34,589 nt of DNA from Bryobacteraceae bacterium (lineage in GTDB: Bacteria; Acidobacteriota; Terriglobia; Bryobacterales; Bryobacteraceae): the NCBI GenBank assembly GCA_025927575.1, contig JAICLJ010000035.1, positions 1 to 34,589 on the forward strand. Reading direction: 5' to 3'. Position numbers and translations under genes: made by a program. Positions within the stretch are counted from its first letter, which is position 1. The number at the start of each line of letters is the position of its first letter. Of this stretch, positions 8,714 through 18,200 are shown piece after piece. The notes under the pieces were generated by a model that did not search any database, had not been told where the DNA came from, and was given only the letters and a program-made list of their open reading frames with translations.

Positions 8714-9604
8714 ATGCATTCTCTCGAACCCGGCTGGCAGGCAGTCATCCGCGAGCTTGACGCTGCCAAAAATCAGGCTGCACGGACGGCTCGTGCAGAA
8801 ACAACGGACCAGTTGAACCAGATCGCCCGACGCCTAAAACAGTATCGGACCGAAACGGATTGGCGGGATGCCGTGCTGGACGGGGCCGAGCGCTTTGCCG
8901 GAGCAATCGCGCTGTTTGCTGTCGAAAATGGACAGGCAGTGCTGCGAGGCGCGCGAAATTTGGCACTTGCTCCGGATCTCTCCTTTCCGTTAGCCGCCGC
9001 CGCGGCGTTCCAAAATGCCGTCGAGTCAAACGACACGGTCGTCGCTCTTCGGACTCACGCTGAAGTCTCCAAATCGCTGGCGTCGAAAGCGGGGGATCGC
9101 GCCTGGCTCGCTCCTATCGTCTCGGGCGAGCGGGTAGCGGCCATTCTATTCGCATGCGGCGAACTTGACGCGAACGCGCTCGAACTCGTCGCCACTATGT
9201 CGGCGGCAGTACTCGAACGACGGTCGCAAGATCCGGTTCACGTCCAGATTGCGCCGGCTCCTCCTGCGAAGGCGGACGCGCCGCAAACCACCGAACATAC
9301 CCTGCCGCTTTGGGGAACGCTGCCCGACCGGGACCGCGCCATTCACATTCGCGCCCGGCGTTTCGCCCGCGTGAAGGTCGCCGAAATGCAGTTGTACCGG
9401 CCCGAGGCTTGCAATGCCGGGCGAGGGCAGAACAATCTGTATCTATACCTAAAACAGGACATCGATAACGCGCGAGAAGTATTTCGGAATCAATTCATGA
9501 CGACGCCCACCATCGTCGACTATTTGCACCTTGAACTGGTCGGCACTCTGGCAGAGAGCGACGAAACACGATTGGGAGCGGATTATCCTGGTCAGATGGT
9601 TTAG
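8714..9604 (+). CDS. GAF-like protein with uncharacterised C-terminal domain
   Basis: 296 aa with no signal peptide or membrane segment, so probably cytoplasmic. Residues 10-45 are a helical, coiled-coil-like lead-in (LDAAKNQAARTARAET, LNQIARRLKQ). About 45-170 resembles a degenerate GAF sensor domain (WLAPIVSGERVAAILFACG). A proline- and alanine-rich linker near 180-200 precedes a compact C-terminal domain with the motifs RARRFARVKVAEMQLY, NLYLYLKQDIDNAREVFRNQ, DYLHLELVGTLA and LGADYPGQMV. I recall similar endings in other acidobacterial proteins of unknown function; this is memory, not a search. It lies between two lytic transglycosylase genes and overlaps the start of the second, so it may act with them. 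Confidence 0.75.
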   Translation: MHSLEPGWQAVIRELDAAKNQAARTARAETTDQLNQIARRLKQYRTETDWRDAVLDGAERFAGAIALFAVENGQAVLRGARNLALAPDLSFPLAAAAAFQNAVESNDTVVALRTHAEVSKSLASKAGDRAWLAPIVSGERVAAILFACGELDANALELVATMSAAVLERRSQDPVHVQIAPAPPAKADAPQTTEHTLPLWGTLPDRDRAIHIRARRFARVKVAEMQLYRPEACNAGRGQNNLYLYLKQDIDNAREVFRNQFMTTPTIVDYLHLELVGTLAESDETRLGADYPGQMV

Positions 9605-11834
9605 CCTGCTGGCGGCTGCGGTTCTGGCGTTCTCGCCCGCAGCCTCCGCGGCCGCCCCGTCACGGCGGTCTCATTCCAAATCTCGTACGACAAAAGCCCA
9701 ACGACCCGAGAAGTCGAAAGCCGTAGGAGCCGCCGCGATTCTTGCCGTTGCTCAACGCCAGTTGGATCAGGGCGATTTCACCGCGGCTACCGAATACGCG
9801 CAGGAAGCCTCGAAGCGCGCGCCCGTGCTGGACGACTACGCCAACTATGTCCGGGCAGAGGCCGAGTACAAGCTGCGGCATTACAAAGAAGTCGACAAAG
9901 CCGTCGCCCATGTATTCACCCACGATCCCGTTTCTCCTCTAACGGGGGCGGCTGCCGCGCTTGCCGTGCAGTCTTCGCTTGAGGCGGACAAGCCGAAGAG
10001 CGCGCTCGACCTGATCCGCAAATACTACAAACGCATTCCACAACCGCAGGCGGATTCTCTGCTTGCGCGCTGTTTCCAGGCAAGCGGTGACTTACCCCAG
10101 GCGGCCGCGTACTTCCAGCGGGTCTATTACAACTACCCGAAGTCGCAAGGCGCCCAGGACGCCGAAGGATCTCTTAGCGATCTGAAGACACGCCTGGCAG
10201 AGAATTATCCGCCGCCGCTGCCGACCGCTATGCTGGCGCGAGCCATGAAGCTGATCGATGCGCGCGATTATCCGGCAGCGCGAAGCGAGCTAAAAGCCGC
10301 CATCCCTCAGTTAGGCGGAACTCAGCTCGATTTAGCTCGTGTGCGGCTTGGCGAAGTCGATTTCCTGCATGGCGATTATAAAACCGCAAAGAACTACTTG
10401 AGCGGGCTACAGGTGAACGATCCCGACGCCGACGCGGAGCGGCTCGATTACCTGATTCGCAGCGTCCTCAAAATCGACAGCGACGCAGATGTCAAAGCTT
10501 ACCTTCAGATTCTTGGCGTGAAGTACCCTCAATCGAAGTGGCGGCTCGATGTTCTGATGACAGTCGCCAACATGGCCCTGGTGCAGAACGACGCAAAAAC
10601 GTTCATGCCCCTGTTTTCCGCTTGCGCGGCGAGCTTTCCAGACGATGAAGGCGCCGAGCGCTGCCACTGGCGCGTTGCGTTTGAGAAATACCGGAGGCAC
10701 GACGCCGGAATGGTCGATCTGCTCCGCGCGTTTCTCACGACCTTTCCCGACTCGGACGATGCAAACGCATCACTGTATTATCTTGCCCGGACCGCGGAAT
10801 CGAAAGATGACGATGGTTCTGCTCGCGCCTATCTTGACGCGATACTCGATCATTATCCGAACACCTACTATGCTCTTCAGGCGCGTCAGCGTTTGAAGCG
10901 GAAGCAACTTCATGCGGCCGAGCCCTCACCGCTGGTGCTCGAATTCCTTCGTGGAATCAAGTGGCCGAGCCGCCGCCGCCTCGCTTCTCTTGAACCCGAT
11001 CAGGACACTGAAAAACGGTTGGAGCGCGCCCGCCTGCTGCGGCTTGCGCTGCTTGATCAATGGGCTGAAACCGAGTTGACGTTCGGCGCCAAAAACGACG
11101 GGAATCAACCGTACGTCTATGCCTATGAGTTAGCTAAGATCGCGAGCAAGCGCGGCGATGCCGATCAGGCCATCCGGTACATCAAAGCATATGCCCCTGG
11201 CTATCTCCGCCTGATGCCCAATGACGTGCCTCCGGACTTCTGGCGCATGGCGTTTCCCATGCCCTACCGCACAGCCATCCTAAGCTACAGCCGCGCGCAG
11301 AAAATCGACCCCTTCCTTGTCTGTGCTCTAATCCGGCAGGAGTCCGAATTCAATCCAAAAGCCATTTCCTACGCCCACGCCTATGGACTGATGCAAGTGC
11401 GCCCGACGACCGGCCGCGATCTTGCGCGCCAGTTGCGTATTCGCCACTTTACAACCCGCCAACTGCTCACTCCCGACCGCAATGTTCAGCTTGGAACGAA
11501 ATATTTCCGCTGGCTGCTCGACTCTGTCGGCGATCACCCTGAAGAAGCGCTGGCCGCTTTCAACGCCGGAAAAAGTCGCGTCGACTTGTGGAGTACGTGG
11601 GGCCCGTTCAGCGAACCGGCCGAGTTTATCGAAACGATCCCATTCACGCAGACTCGTGAATACGTCCAGGTGGTTCTGCGAAATGCGGAGGTTTATCAAC
11701 GGCTGTATGCGGGCGTGCCGGATCTGGATGGCGTCGAGGCGCCCGCCCACAAAACGACTGTCCAGAAAAAATCCATTGTGAAGAAGCGTGCCGCGAAGAC
11801 ACCGGTCCGAAGGACGACAGTCCGCAAACGCTAA
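9531..11834 (+). CDS. Slt70-like soluble lytic murein transglycosylase with TPR region
   Basis: Periplasmic exo-type peptidoglycan lyase. The N-terminal signal region (WFSLLAAAVLAFSPAASAAA) is followed by a long TPR/alpha-superhelix from about residue 65 to 580, as in the Slt70 doughnut. The C-terminal SLT catalytic domain has LIRQESEFNPKAIS with catalytic Glu604, AYGLMQVRP, LGTKYFRWLL and ALAAFNAGKSRV. The tail is Lys/Arg-rich (KKSIVKKRAAKTPVRRTTVRKR region), perhaps for binding the anionic cell wall. The listed start is TTG at 9531, which has no Shine-Dalgarno site; a GGGAG at 9574-9578 is instead 9 bases before CTG at 9588, which would give a cleaner signal peptide. It overlaps the GAF-like gene in either case. 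Confidence 0.9.
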   Translation: MNWSALWQRATKHDWERIILVRWFSLLAAAVLAFSPAASAAAPSRRSHSKSRTTKAQRPEKSKAVGAAAILAVAQRQLDQGDFTAATEYAQEASKRAPVLDDYANYVRAEAEYKLRHYKEVDKAVAHVFTHDPVSPLTGAAAALAVQSSLEADKPKSALDLIRKYYKRIPQPQADSLLARCFQASGDLPQAAAYFQRVYYNYPKSQGAQDAEGSLSDLKTRLAENYPPPLPTAMLARAMKLIDARDYPAARSELKAAIPQLGGTQLDLARVRLGEVDFLHGDYKTAKNYLSGLQVNDPDADAERLDYLIRSVLKIDSDADVKAYLQILGVKYPQSKWRLDVLMTVANMALVQNDAKTFMPLFSACAASFPDDEGAERCHWRVAFEKYRRHDAGMVDLLRAFLTTFPDSDDANASLYYLARTAESKDDDGSARAYLDAILDHYPNTYYALQARQRLKRKQLHAAEPSPLVLEFLRGIKWPSRRRLASLEPDQDTEKRLERARLLRLALLDQWAETELTFGAKNDGNQPYVYAYELAKIASKRGDADQAIRYIKAYAPGYLRLMPNDVPPDFWRMAFPMPYRTAILSYSRAQKIDPFLVCALIRQESEFNPKAISYAHAYGLMQVRPTTGRDLARQLRIRHFTTRQLLTPDRNVQLGTKYFRWLLDSVGDHPEEALAAFNAGKSRVDLWSTWGPFSEPAEFIETIPFTQTREYVQVVLRNAEVYQRLYAGVPDLDGVEAPAHKTTVQKKSIVKKRAAKTPVRRTTVRKR

Positions 11835-11848
11835 AATCACAATTAACC

Positions 11849-13015
11849 GTGATTGCTACCCGTTTTCAGAGTGCTCGCACTGTTCAGTTCAAAGAGTCCG
11901 TCATCCGTGAGATGACGCGATTGGCCCTCCACCACGGGGCCGTTAATCTCGCGCAGGGCTTTCCCGATTTCCCTGCCCCGCCTGAAGTGAAGCGTGCCGC
12001 CTGCGAGGCGATCGAAGCGGATATCAACCAATACTCCATTACGTGGGGCGCCAAGCCGTTTCGCGACGCTATCGCGCGATACTACGAACGCTTCTACGGT
12101 CTTGGTATCGATCCGGAATCTGAACTCGCGGTCTGTTGCGGCGCGACCGAAGGCATGGCTGCGACCATGCTCGCGTTGCTGAATCCCGGCGACGAACTCG
12201 TGGTCTTCGAACCCTTTTACGAGAACTATTGGCCCGATTCTCAGTTGAGCGGGGCCAGAGTTCGCTACGTGCCGTTGCGGCCGCCGAACTGGACTTTCGA
12301 GGCCGATGAGCTTCGAGCGGCCTTTACGCCACGAACGCGGGCAATGGTTCTCAATAGCCCGAACAATCCAACCGGCCGTGTGTTTTCAGTTGAGGAATTG
12401 CAGATCATCGCTGCCCTTTGCCGGGAATTCGATGCCCTCGCGATTACGGATGAGATCTACGAGCACATCGTGTACGATGGCGCCCGCCATGTCCCGATCA
12501 TGACCTTGCCTGGGATGCGTGAGCGTTCAGTTCTGGTCAATAGCTTGAGTAAAACGTTTTCGGTGACCGGATGGCGTGTCGGCTGGGTGATCGCACCACC
12601 CGCTCTTACATCATCCATCCGCAAAGTTCACGATTTCCTGACCGTCGGCGCCGCTGCTCCTCTTCAGCAAGCCGGAATTCATGCGCTCGGACTCCCCGAT
12701 TCATATTTTGGGAATCTATCGGCCACGTACGAGCGGAAACGCAACCTGCTGCTCGATATTCTTGGCCGGCACGGGTTCATCTGCTCAGTTCCGCGAGGCG
12801 CTTATTACGTTATGGCGAACATTGTGGGTCTGAACGCTGGAAACGATGTCGATTTCTGCCGCTATCTCGTAGAGGAGATCGGTGTCGCCGCCGTCCCCGG
12901 CTCCAGTTTCTTTTCGGATCCCGCCCTCGGCACGGATTGGATTCGGTTTTGCTTTGCAAAGAAACCGGAAACTTTGGAAGCCGCGGCGGAGCGCCTCGCA
13001 AGGTTGTCACGCTGA
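11849..13015 (+). CDS. PLP-dependent aminotransferase, class I/II
   Basis: Cytoplasmic 388-aa fold-type I aminotransferase. LAQGFPDFPAP marks the N-terminal substrate segment, NSPNNPTGR is the conserved Asn-Pro motif, ITDEIYEHIVYDG carries the Asp/Tyr pair for PLP, and SLSKTFSVTGWRVGW holds the Schiff-base Lys235. The overall pattern is closest to the methionine/kynurenine aminotransferase group (YbdL, KAT-like), which uses methionine, glutamine or aromatic amino acids; the exact substrate is inference. It starts with GTG 14 bases after the transglycosylase stop and shares TGATG with the next gene. Confidence 0.92.
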   Translation: MIATRFQSARTVQFKESVIREMTRLALHHGAVNLAQGFPDFPAPPEVKRAACEAIEADINQYSITWGAKPFRDAIARYYERFYGLGIDPESELAVCCGATEGMAATMLALLNPGDELVVFEPFYENYWPDSQLSGARVRYVPLRPPNWTFEADELRAAFTPRTRAMVLNSPNNPTGRVFSVEELQIIAALCREFDALAITDEIYEHIVYDGARHVPIMTLPGMRERSVLVNSLSKTFSVTGWRVGWVIAPPALTSSIRKVHDFLTVGAAAPLQQAGIHALGLPDSYFGNLSATYERKRNLLLDILGRHGFICSVPRGAYYVMANIVGLNAGNDVDFCRYLVEEIGVAAVPGSSFFSDPALGTDWIRFCFAKKPETLEAAAERLARLSR

Positions 13016-13368
13016 TGGAGGCGTCGTTTCTCGTTTCTCCTGTGACTGTCCATGCGAACGGCGATGGGCCCGCGCTGGCCATTGGTCCCGATCGGCCGCC
13101 TTCATTGCTGATCACACTCGGCATCACGAAAACCATCGAGCAGGAATTGCTGCACGTTTTTATCCAGGGCTCACGCAACGGAAGCGATTGGACCGAACGC
13201 CTGGCCGTGTTCCCAGAGAAATTTTATGTTGGCGTGTCGTCGCTTGTGGTCGATTTATCGCAGCATCCCGAGGTCGAATATGTGCGCGCCCAGTGGAAGG
13301 CTATCCGCTGGGGCCGCGGCGATAAAACCCCGGTGTTCGATTTTTACGTATTCGCAGAACCAGTGTGA
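13015..13368 (+). CDS. Conserved hypothetical protein, 117 aa, coupled to aminotransferase
   Basis: Family not recognised. The ATG at 13015 shares one base with the TGA stop of the aminotransferase (TGATG), which predicts translational coupling. The protein has no signal peptide and appears beta-rich, with alternating hydrophobic strands (LLITLGI, LLHVFIQGS, YVGVSSLVVDL, VFDFYVFAEPV), possibly an all-beta sandwich. Phrases like IQGSRNGSDW recall coat- or binding-type beta-sandwich proteins, but no active-site motif is visible. The same frame stays open further upstream inside the aminotransferase gene; that extension is a shadow. Confidence 0.7.
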   Translation: MEASFLVSPVTVHANGDGPALAIGPDRPPSLLITLGITKTIEQELLHVFIQGSRNGSDWTERLAVFPEKFYVGVSSLVVDLSQHPEVEYVRAQWKAIRWGRGDKTPVFDFYVFAEPV

Positions 13369-13379
13369 TGCATGTGGGA

Positions 13380-13394
13380 GACGGCATGCCCGTC
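13380..13394. terminator. Weak hairpin between convergent genes
   Basis: GACGG-CATGC-CCGTC forms a 5-bp stem in the 48-base gap between the convergent 117-aa gene and the TPR gene. There is no clear T-run on either side, so at best it is a weak bidirectional terminator. Confidence 0.25.
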
Positions 13395-13416
13395 ACGCTT
13401 GGATCTTGAGGACGAA

Positions 13417-15141
13417 CTAACGAGGAATCTTTGGATCTAACCGCCGCGCAGTTTGAAATTCCGTGCGGGCCGCTTCCACTTCACCCGTTTTTTCTAATGC
13501 CAGGCCGAGGTTGTAATGCGCGGCAGCGTAATCCGGTTTGCGGCGGATCGCCTCCTGAAATTCCGATTTCGCATCGGCTAACTTGCCGGCCTGAAGCCAC
13601 AACAGGCCCAGGTTGTTATACGCTTCGGCGAATTGAGGAGTGCGCCGGATCACATCTCTATACATACCCGCCGCGCGGGCAATTTGATTCTGTCCCGCCA
13701 GAAGGTTGCCCAGCAGCATGCGCGCCTCGGTGTAATCCGGCTGCAGCGACAGGGCTTCAGTAAGTTCGCGAGCGGCTTCGCCGGTTTTGCTCGTATTTGC
13801 GAGCATCATGCCCAGGTTGTAATGCGCTTCCGCGAGATCCGGGTCGCTCAGAACGGCTTGGCGGAGTTGATCGAGCGCATTCCCCGCGTCTTGGTCCCGC
13901 GCGTACAGGACGCCGAGGTTCATATGAGCTTCCGCATAATCCGGTTTTAGTTCCAGCGCTTTCCGGTAAGCGGCAACAGCTTGTTCGAGAACGCCAAGCC
14001 GTTCCTGCGCGACTCCCAGATAGTAATAACTGGTGGGTAAGTCCGGACTCAACTGTGCCGATTGCTGGAACGCTTGAGCGGCCTTCTGCCACTCCCTGCT
14101 TTTCAGCAATTCAATTCCATCGAGGATGAGCTTCTTGCTTTGCGCGAGTTGTAGCCGCGATTGATGCAGTTGGCGAATATCGCGCATTTCGGCGGCGGCT
14201 TCCGCGGTTTGCCCCTGTGTTCGAAGCGCAATGCCCAGCGTATACTTGGCTCGTTCCAGGTCGGGCTTCAACTCCAGAGCGCGGCGCAGGCTGGCGATGG
14301 CGTTCGGCATATCTCCCGCTTCCTTCAGAGCCACTCCTAGGTCACACAGCGCAATCGGATTGTCCGGCATCAAACGCGCGGCCTCTCGAAAATCGCGAAG
14401 CGCTCCGGGATTGTCGCCCTGCCGCCGCAACGCAACACCGATACTTTCATGCGCGGGCCCAAAGCTCGGGTTCAGCGTCGTCGCTCGGCGAAACTCAGCA
14501 AGCGCTTCCGGCAGCCTGCCATCCTGACCAAGGGCAATGCCAAGATGATAGTGAGCAGCCACATCAGTAGGATGGGCAGCGAGAAAGCGCTGGAACTCGG
14601 GAATTGCTTTCGACGGAGTTCCGCTCTCAAGATACGCGAGACCAAGTTGCTCGCATGGGGCCGGATCGTTCGGATGGAGCTTGCGCATGCTTTCGAGCTG
14701 CCCGATCGCCTCCGTGGTCTGATTCAAGCTCATCAGGATGCCGGCAAGGTAGAGCCGCGCAGCCGTATTCGCGGGGTCGATCTCGATGGCTCGGCGGAGT
14801 TCCGATTTCGCCGCGATGGCATCGCCGCGATCATGGTAGGCGGCCCCCAGCCCGAAGTGCGCGGCGGACCACCCGGGCTTCAGTTTCACCGCCTGCTCGA
14901 ATTCCTCAATGGCCGCCGCCGCGTCGCCCTTGTATTTCAACGCAAGTGCCAGATTATAGTGTGTGTCGGCATCTTGGGGTTCGAAGGCGAGCGCCCGGCG
15001 ATACAACTCAATCGCTCTATCCCACTGCTTTAGTTGAGAATACGCGACAGCCTGCTGGCGGTCATCCGCGGCGCTCTCGGCTCCAGCAGCAGCTGGCGCC
15101 AGCACAGTCGCGAACACTACCAGGCAGAACAGATGGCGCAT
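13417..15141 (-). CDS. Secreted tetratricopeptide-repeat protein, 16 TPR units
   Basis: 574-aa exported scaffold made almost entirely of TPR units. A Sec signal peptide (MRHLFCLVVFATVLAPAAAG) is followed by about 16 repeats of 34 residues with the usual pattern, for example HYNLALALKYKGDAAAAI, YNNLGLLWLQAGKLADAK and HYNLGLALEKTGEVEAAR, each ending in a P-containing loop. An insert rich in Gln/Leu (RDIRQLHQSRLQLAQSKK) sits between repeats 9 and 10. It has no catalytic domain; the family binds partner proteins. ATG at 15141 is chosen over TTG at 15186 because the signal peptide then begins at residue 1. It lies downstream of the Oar-like receptor and a cluster of hairpins. Confidence 0.87.
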   Translation of the reverse strand: MRHLFCLVVFATVLAPAAAGAESAADDRQQAVAYSQLKQWDRAIELYRRALAFEPQDADTHYNLALALKYKGDAAAAIEEFEQAVKLKPGWSAAHFGLGAAYHDRGDAIAAKSELRRAIEIDPANTAARLYLAGILMSLNQTTEAIGQLESMRKLHPNDPAPCEQLGLAYLESGTPSKAIPEFQRFLAAHPTDVAAHYHLGIALGQDGRLPEALAEFRRATTLNPSFGPAHESIGVALRRQGDNPGALRDFREAARLMPDNPIALCDLGVALKEAGDMPNAIASLRRALELKPDLERAKYTLGIALRTQGQTAEAAAEMRDIRQLHQSRLQLAQSKKLILDGIELLKSREWQKAAQAFQQSAQLSPDLPTSYYYLGVAQERLGVLEQAVAAYRKALELKPDYAEAHMNLGVLYARDQDAGNALDQLRQAVLSDPDLAEAHYNLGMMLANTSKTGEAARELTEALSLQPDYTEARMLLGNLLAGQNQIARAAGMYRDVIRRTPQFAEAYNNLGLLWLQAGKLADAKSEFQEAIRRKPDYAAAHYNLGLALEKTGEVEAARTEFQTARRLDPKIPR

Positions 15142-15158
15142 AGCTGATTGTAGGCTGC

Positions 15159-15263
15159 CTGACGCAGAGCCGCCTTGCGTCAGCAAGCGGTTCTTTCGGA
15201 CAACCGCACAATTCGCGCACTTACGTGCGGCGGCGCCGTTTGTAGGTTACCTTGAAACGGCGC
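15159..15263 (-). repeat. Four consecutive perfect hairpins between receptor and TPR genes
   Basis: Four perfect inverted repeats follow one another: 15159-15166/15176-15183 (CTGACGCA/TGCGTCAG, 8 bp, loop 9); 15187-15192/15202-15207 (GCGGTT/AACCGC, loop 9); 15216-15220/15225-15229 (CGCAC/GTGCG, loop 4); and 15233-15241/15255-15263 (GCGCCGTTT/AAACGGCGC, 9 bp, loop 13 containing GGTTACC). They start 28 bases after the receptor stop on the minus strand and end 17 bases before the TPR start. The first on the transcript could be a terminator without a T-run. The rest could be a processed or attenuating leader. Confidence 0.6.
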
Positions 15264-15291
15264 GGTATTGGCGTTAGCACGCGAGCGTCTT

Positions 15292-18200
15292 CTACCACAG
15301 AAATTTCATGCTGAATTGTCCAATCCGCGGGTCGCGCGCGCTCGTCACTACGCCGAAGTTGCCGCTGCTGAAATTACCGCTCGGATTATTGAATTGCGTG
15401 TGATTGAAAAGATTGAAGAATTCCGCCCGGAACTCGAGCGCCATCGATTCCGTGATGCGCGTATCCTTCAGCAGCGCAAAGTCCGTGTTCAGGATGCCCG
15501 GCCCATGGAAAAATCGCCGGCTCGATGTCCCGAACTGGCCGTATTGCTGCGATGCAAAAGCATCCGGCAGGAAATAGGTGTTCGGACCATTTGGTCCGGG
15601 ATTGCGCGCATCTTGTATCTGAACTGGTCCCACGCGGTCCGGTGTGTCCGTCGAACTCTCGCCAATCAGAGACAGATCCCCCGAGCTTTGTCGCATAGTG
15701 ATCGGGAATCCCGTGGAGAACCGGCTGATTCCAATGAACTGCCATCCTTGTGTCAGTCGTCTTGGTAGTGTGCGAAAGGCGCGGTCGAACGGGACCGCCC
15801 AGTTGTAACTGGCAACGAAGTTATGCGTAAGGTCGTAGGAAGACAGCGATCTGCTCAAACGATAGTTCGTGAAGTTGACCCAATCGTTAAACCCGGAGGA
15901 ATTATCGATCGCCTTAGACCACGTATAGGCCAGCAGGAACGTGACATCCGAAGCTTTCCGCTCGGCGGAGATCTGGAGCGAATTGTAATTCGAGTTTGCG
16001 ATATTCGCCGTGAATGAGTTGCCCTGCCCGAACGCAGGCCCAAGAGAATTTCTCGTCCCGAACACCTGGCTCCCGTCTGGCAGCGTATAAGTAGTTTGCT
16101 CGCCATTGGGCCCGCACGTCGGGGTCGCGCCGAGGGCGTTCAACTGCTGGCAGAGCGCCGGGTTGCCCGGATTTGCGGCGTATTGCGCAATCAACCGGTG
16201 CCCCTGCGTACCTACAAAAGCCACCGTCAATACCGTCGATTTTGAAAGCTCACGCTGGATCGTGAAGTTGTAATCTTCCGCGTAGGGAAGCCGATTGTGG
16301 ATGGAATAGCCGGGTGAGTACGAGATCGGCAGATAGACCGAGTAATCCAGGTTCTTGTTCGCCGGATCGCCGGGTGTTGGTATCGTGAACGGGAAGCGCT
16401 GTACCTGAGACTCGCCACTTGATCGCGTCTGGAATGGCTGATCGAACGAGACCGGCTCCGGGCTGACCCAATACAGTCCGAAGGGGGCGTCGCCGACTTC
16501 GTAGAATAAATTAAGATCCTCGATGGATGTATAGAAAAGGCCGAACGCGGCCCGAATACTGGTCTTGCCGGGCCCGCCCGTGAGCTTGCCCAGGAAGCCG
16601 TCGCTGAAGTTTGGCGAGTAAGCGATCCCAATGCGAGGACCGAAATTGTTGTAGCGCGTCGGAGCAAGCGTGCTTGGAATACCGGGATCGCCGGGTACAA
16701 CCCAGCCTAGGGGCGCCGTTGGGAATTGAGTCGATTGCAAGCCGGGAACGATGGTCTCGATTTTGCCTTGCGTGTCGTACCACGGCATGCTGACTTCCCA
16801 GCGTAGCCCCGCGTTGATTGTGAAATTCGGCTTGACCTTGTACGAATCCTGTATATAGAGCCCGCCATAGCGTGTGCGCGAATCCAGAAATTGCTGGCTG
16901 CACTGGTTATAGCTGACAGGGGCACCGATCAGGAAATCCGCAAAATCGACGCCAGTCTCACTGCCGTCGAAGGTGAAGTCTCCGTTCGGCGCGCACGTAT
17001 TCCGTTCGTTAATCTGCAGGTAGCGGAATTCGCCGCCGAACTTCACCGAGTGGGAGCCCATTATCTTTGAGAAGCCATCCTGCACCATCCACGTGTTATT
17101 GGGTTGGAAAGTCGTGAGCGTGGGCACGCCAATCGAAAAATCGTTGAAATAAATGGGCGGCACAGTTTCTGGAAAGTTTGCTGGCCCCGAGGGGATAATT
17201 CCAAGCGTACCCGGGCCCGTCACGAATCCAAGGTCCGCCAACTTGGCAAAACTGCCCTTCGGCTCGTCCGTCACGGTGGCGGTGCGGAAGAAACTGAGAC
17301 GGAACTCGTTGACTTGTGTTCCGCCAAACGTCTTGGTATTGCTCATCACGGCCATTTGCGCCCGCGTCGGAGTCGTCGATGGAAAGCCCGGAACACTCGC
17401 CGCCGGAAGTGAATTATCCACGGTCGAATCGTCGAAGTGATAGTAGAACGACCAGTTCCCGGTCAACTCGTTGATGAAGTCGACACGCTGCCCGATCTTG
17501 TCATCCACTACCCTGTTCTTCTGGCTGGCATCGGCGAATCCGCCCGATGCCTGGTTCGGCAGCGGAATGTACGGCAATATCCCGGCGACAGGCCGGGCAA
17601 ACGCTCGCTGCGGGATGACTCCGCCTGGAAAAACGCAGCCGGCGGTAGACGCACAACCGGGAGTGCTGTATGCCTCACCGTCTTGAACCGGATAGCCTAA
17701 ACGTTGCGAAAGCGTCTGCGCCCAATAGGCGCCCTTCACCGTCTGAACGTCCCCGTTGGCGTCGACGAAGGCAGACGGGTCGAAATTGCCGGATCGCTGG
17801 TCGGCCGAAGGCACGCTCACCAGCCCGGTGCTTGCGCCCGCAACCTGACGGGTTCCCTGGTAATCCGTAAACCAGAACAATTTATTCTTCCAGAATGGGC
17901 CGCCCATGGCGTAGCCGAACTGGTTGCGCCGCAACTCCGCTTTCGTAGGATCGAAGAAGTTTCGCGCATCGAATTTGTCGTTGCGGAGGAATTCGAAGAC
18001 GTCGCCATGAAAGCCGTTCGTGCCGGACTTCGTAATGGCGTTCATCACGCTGCCGCTGAATTTTCCGTACTCCGCATCGAAGCTGTTCGTGATGAGACGA
18101 AATTCCTGAATAGAGTCCAGGTTGGGAATCAGGCCGGCGCCATTATTCCGTCCTTCACTGACGTCCCCGCCGTTCACCAGGAACGCGTTCGCAGTTTCAC

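Noticed and set aside
12571-13014. Upstream extension of the 117-aa gene inside the aminotransferase
   Set aside because: It overlaps conserved aminotransferase sequence and is low-complexity Arg/Ser-rich; the TGATG junction sets the start at 13015.
13417-15141. Direct DNA repeats of about 102 bp suggesting a repeat array
   Set aside because: They are the TPR codon repeats, diverged at DNA level; not CRISPR and not a mobile element.
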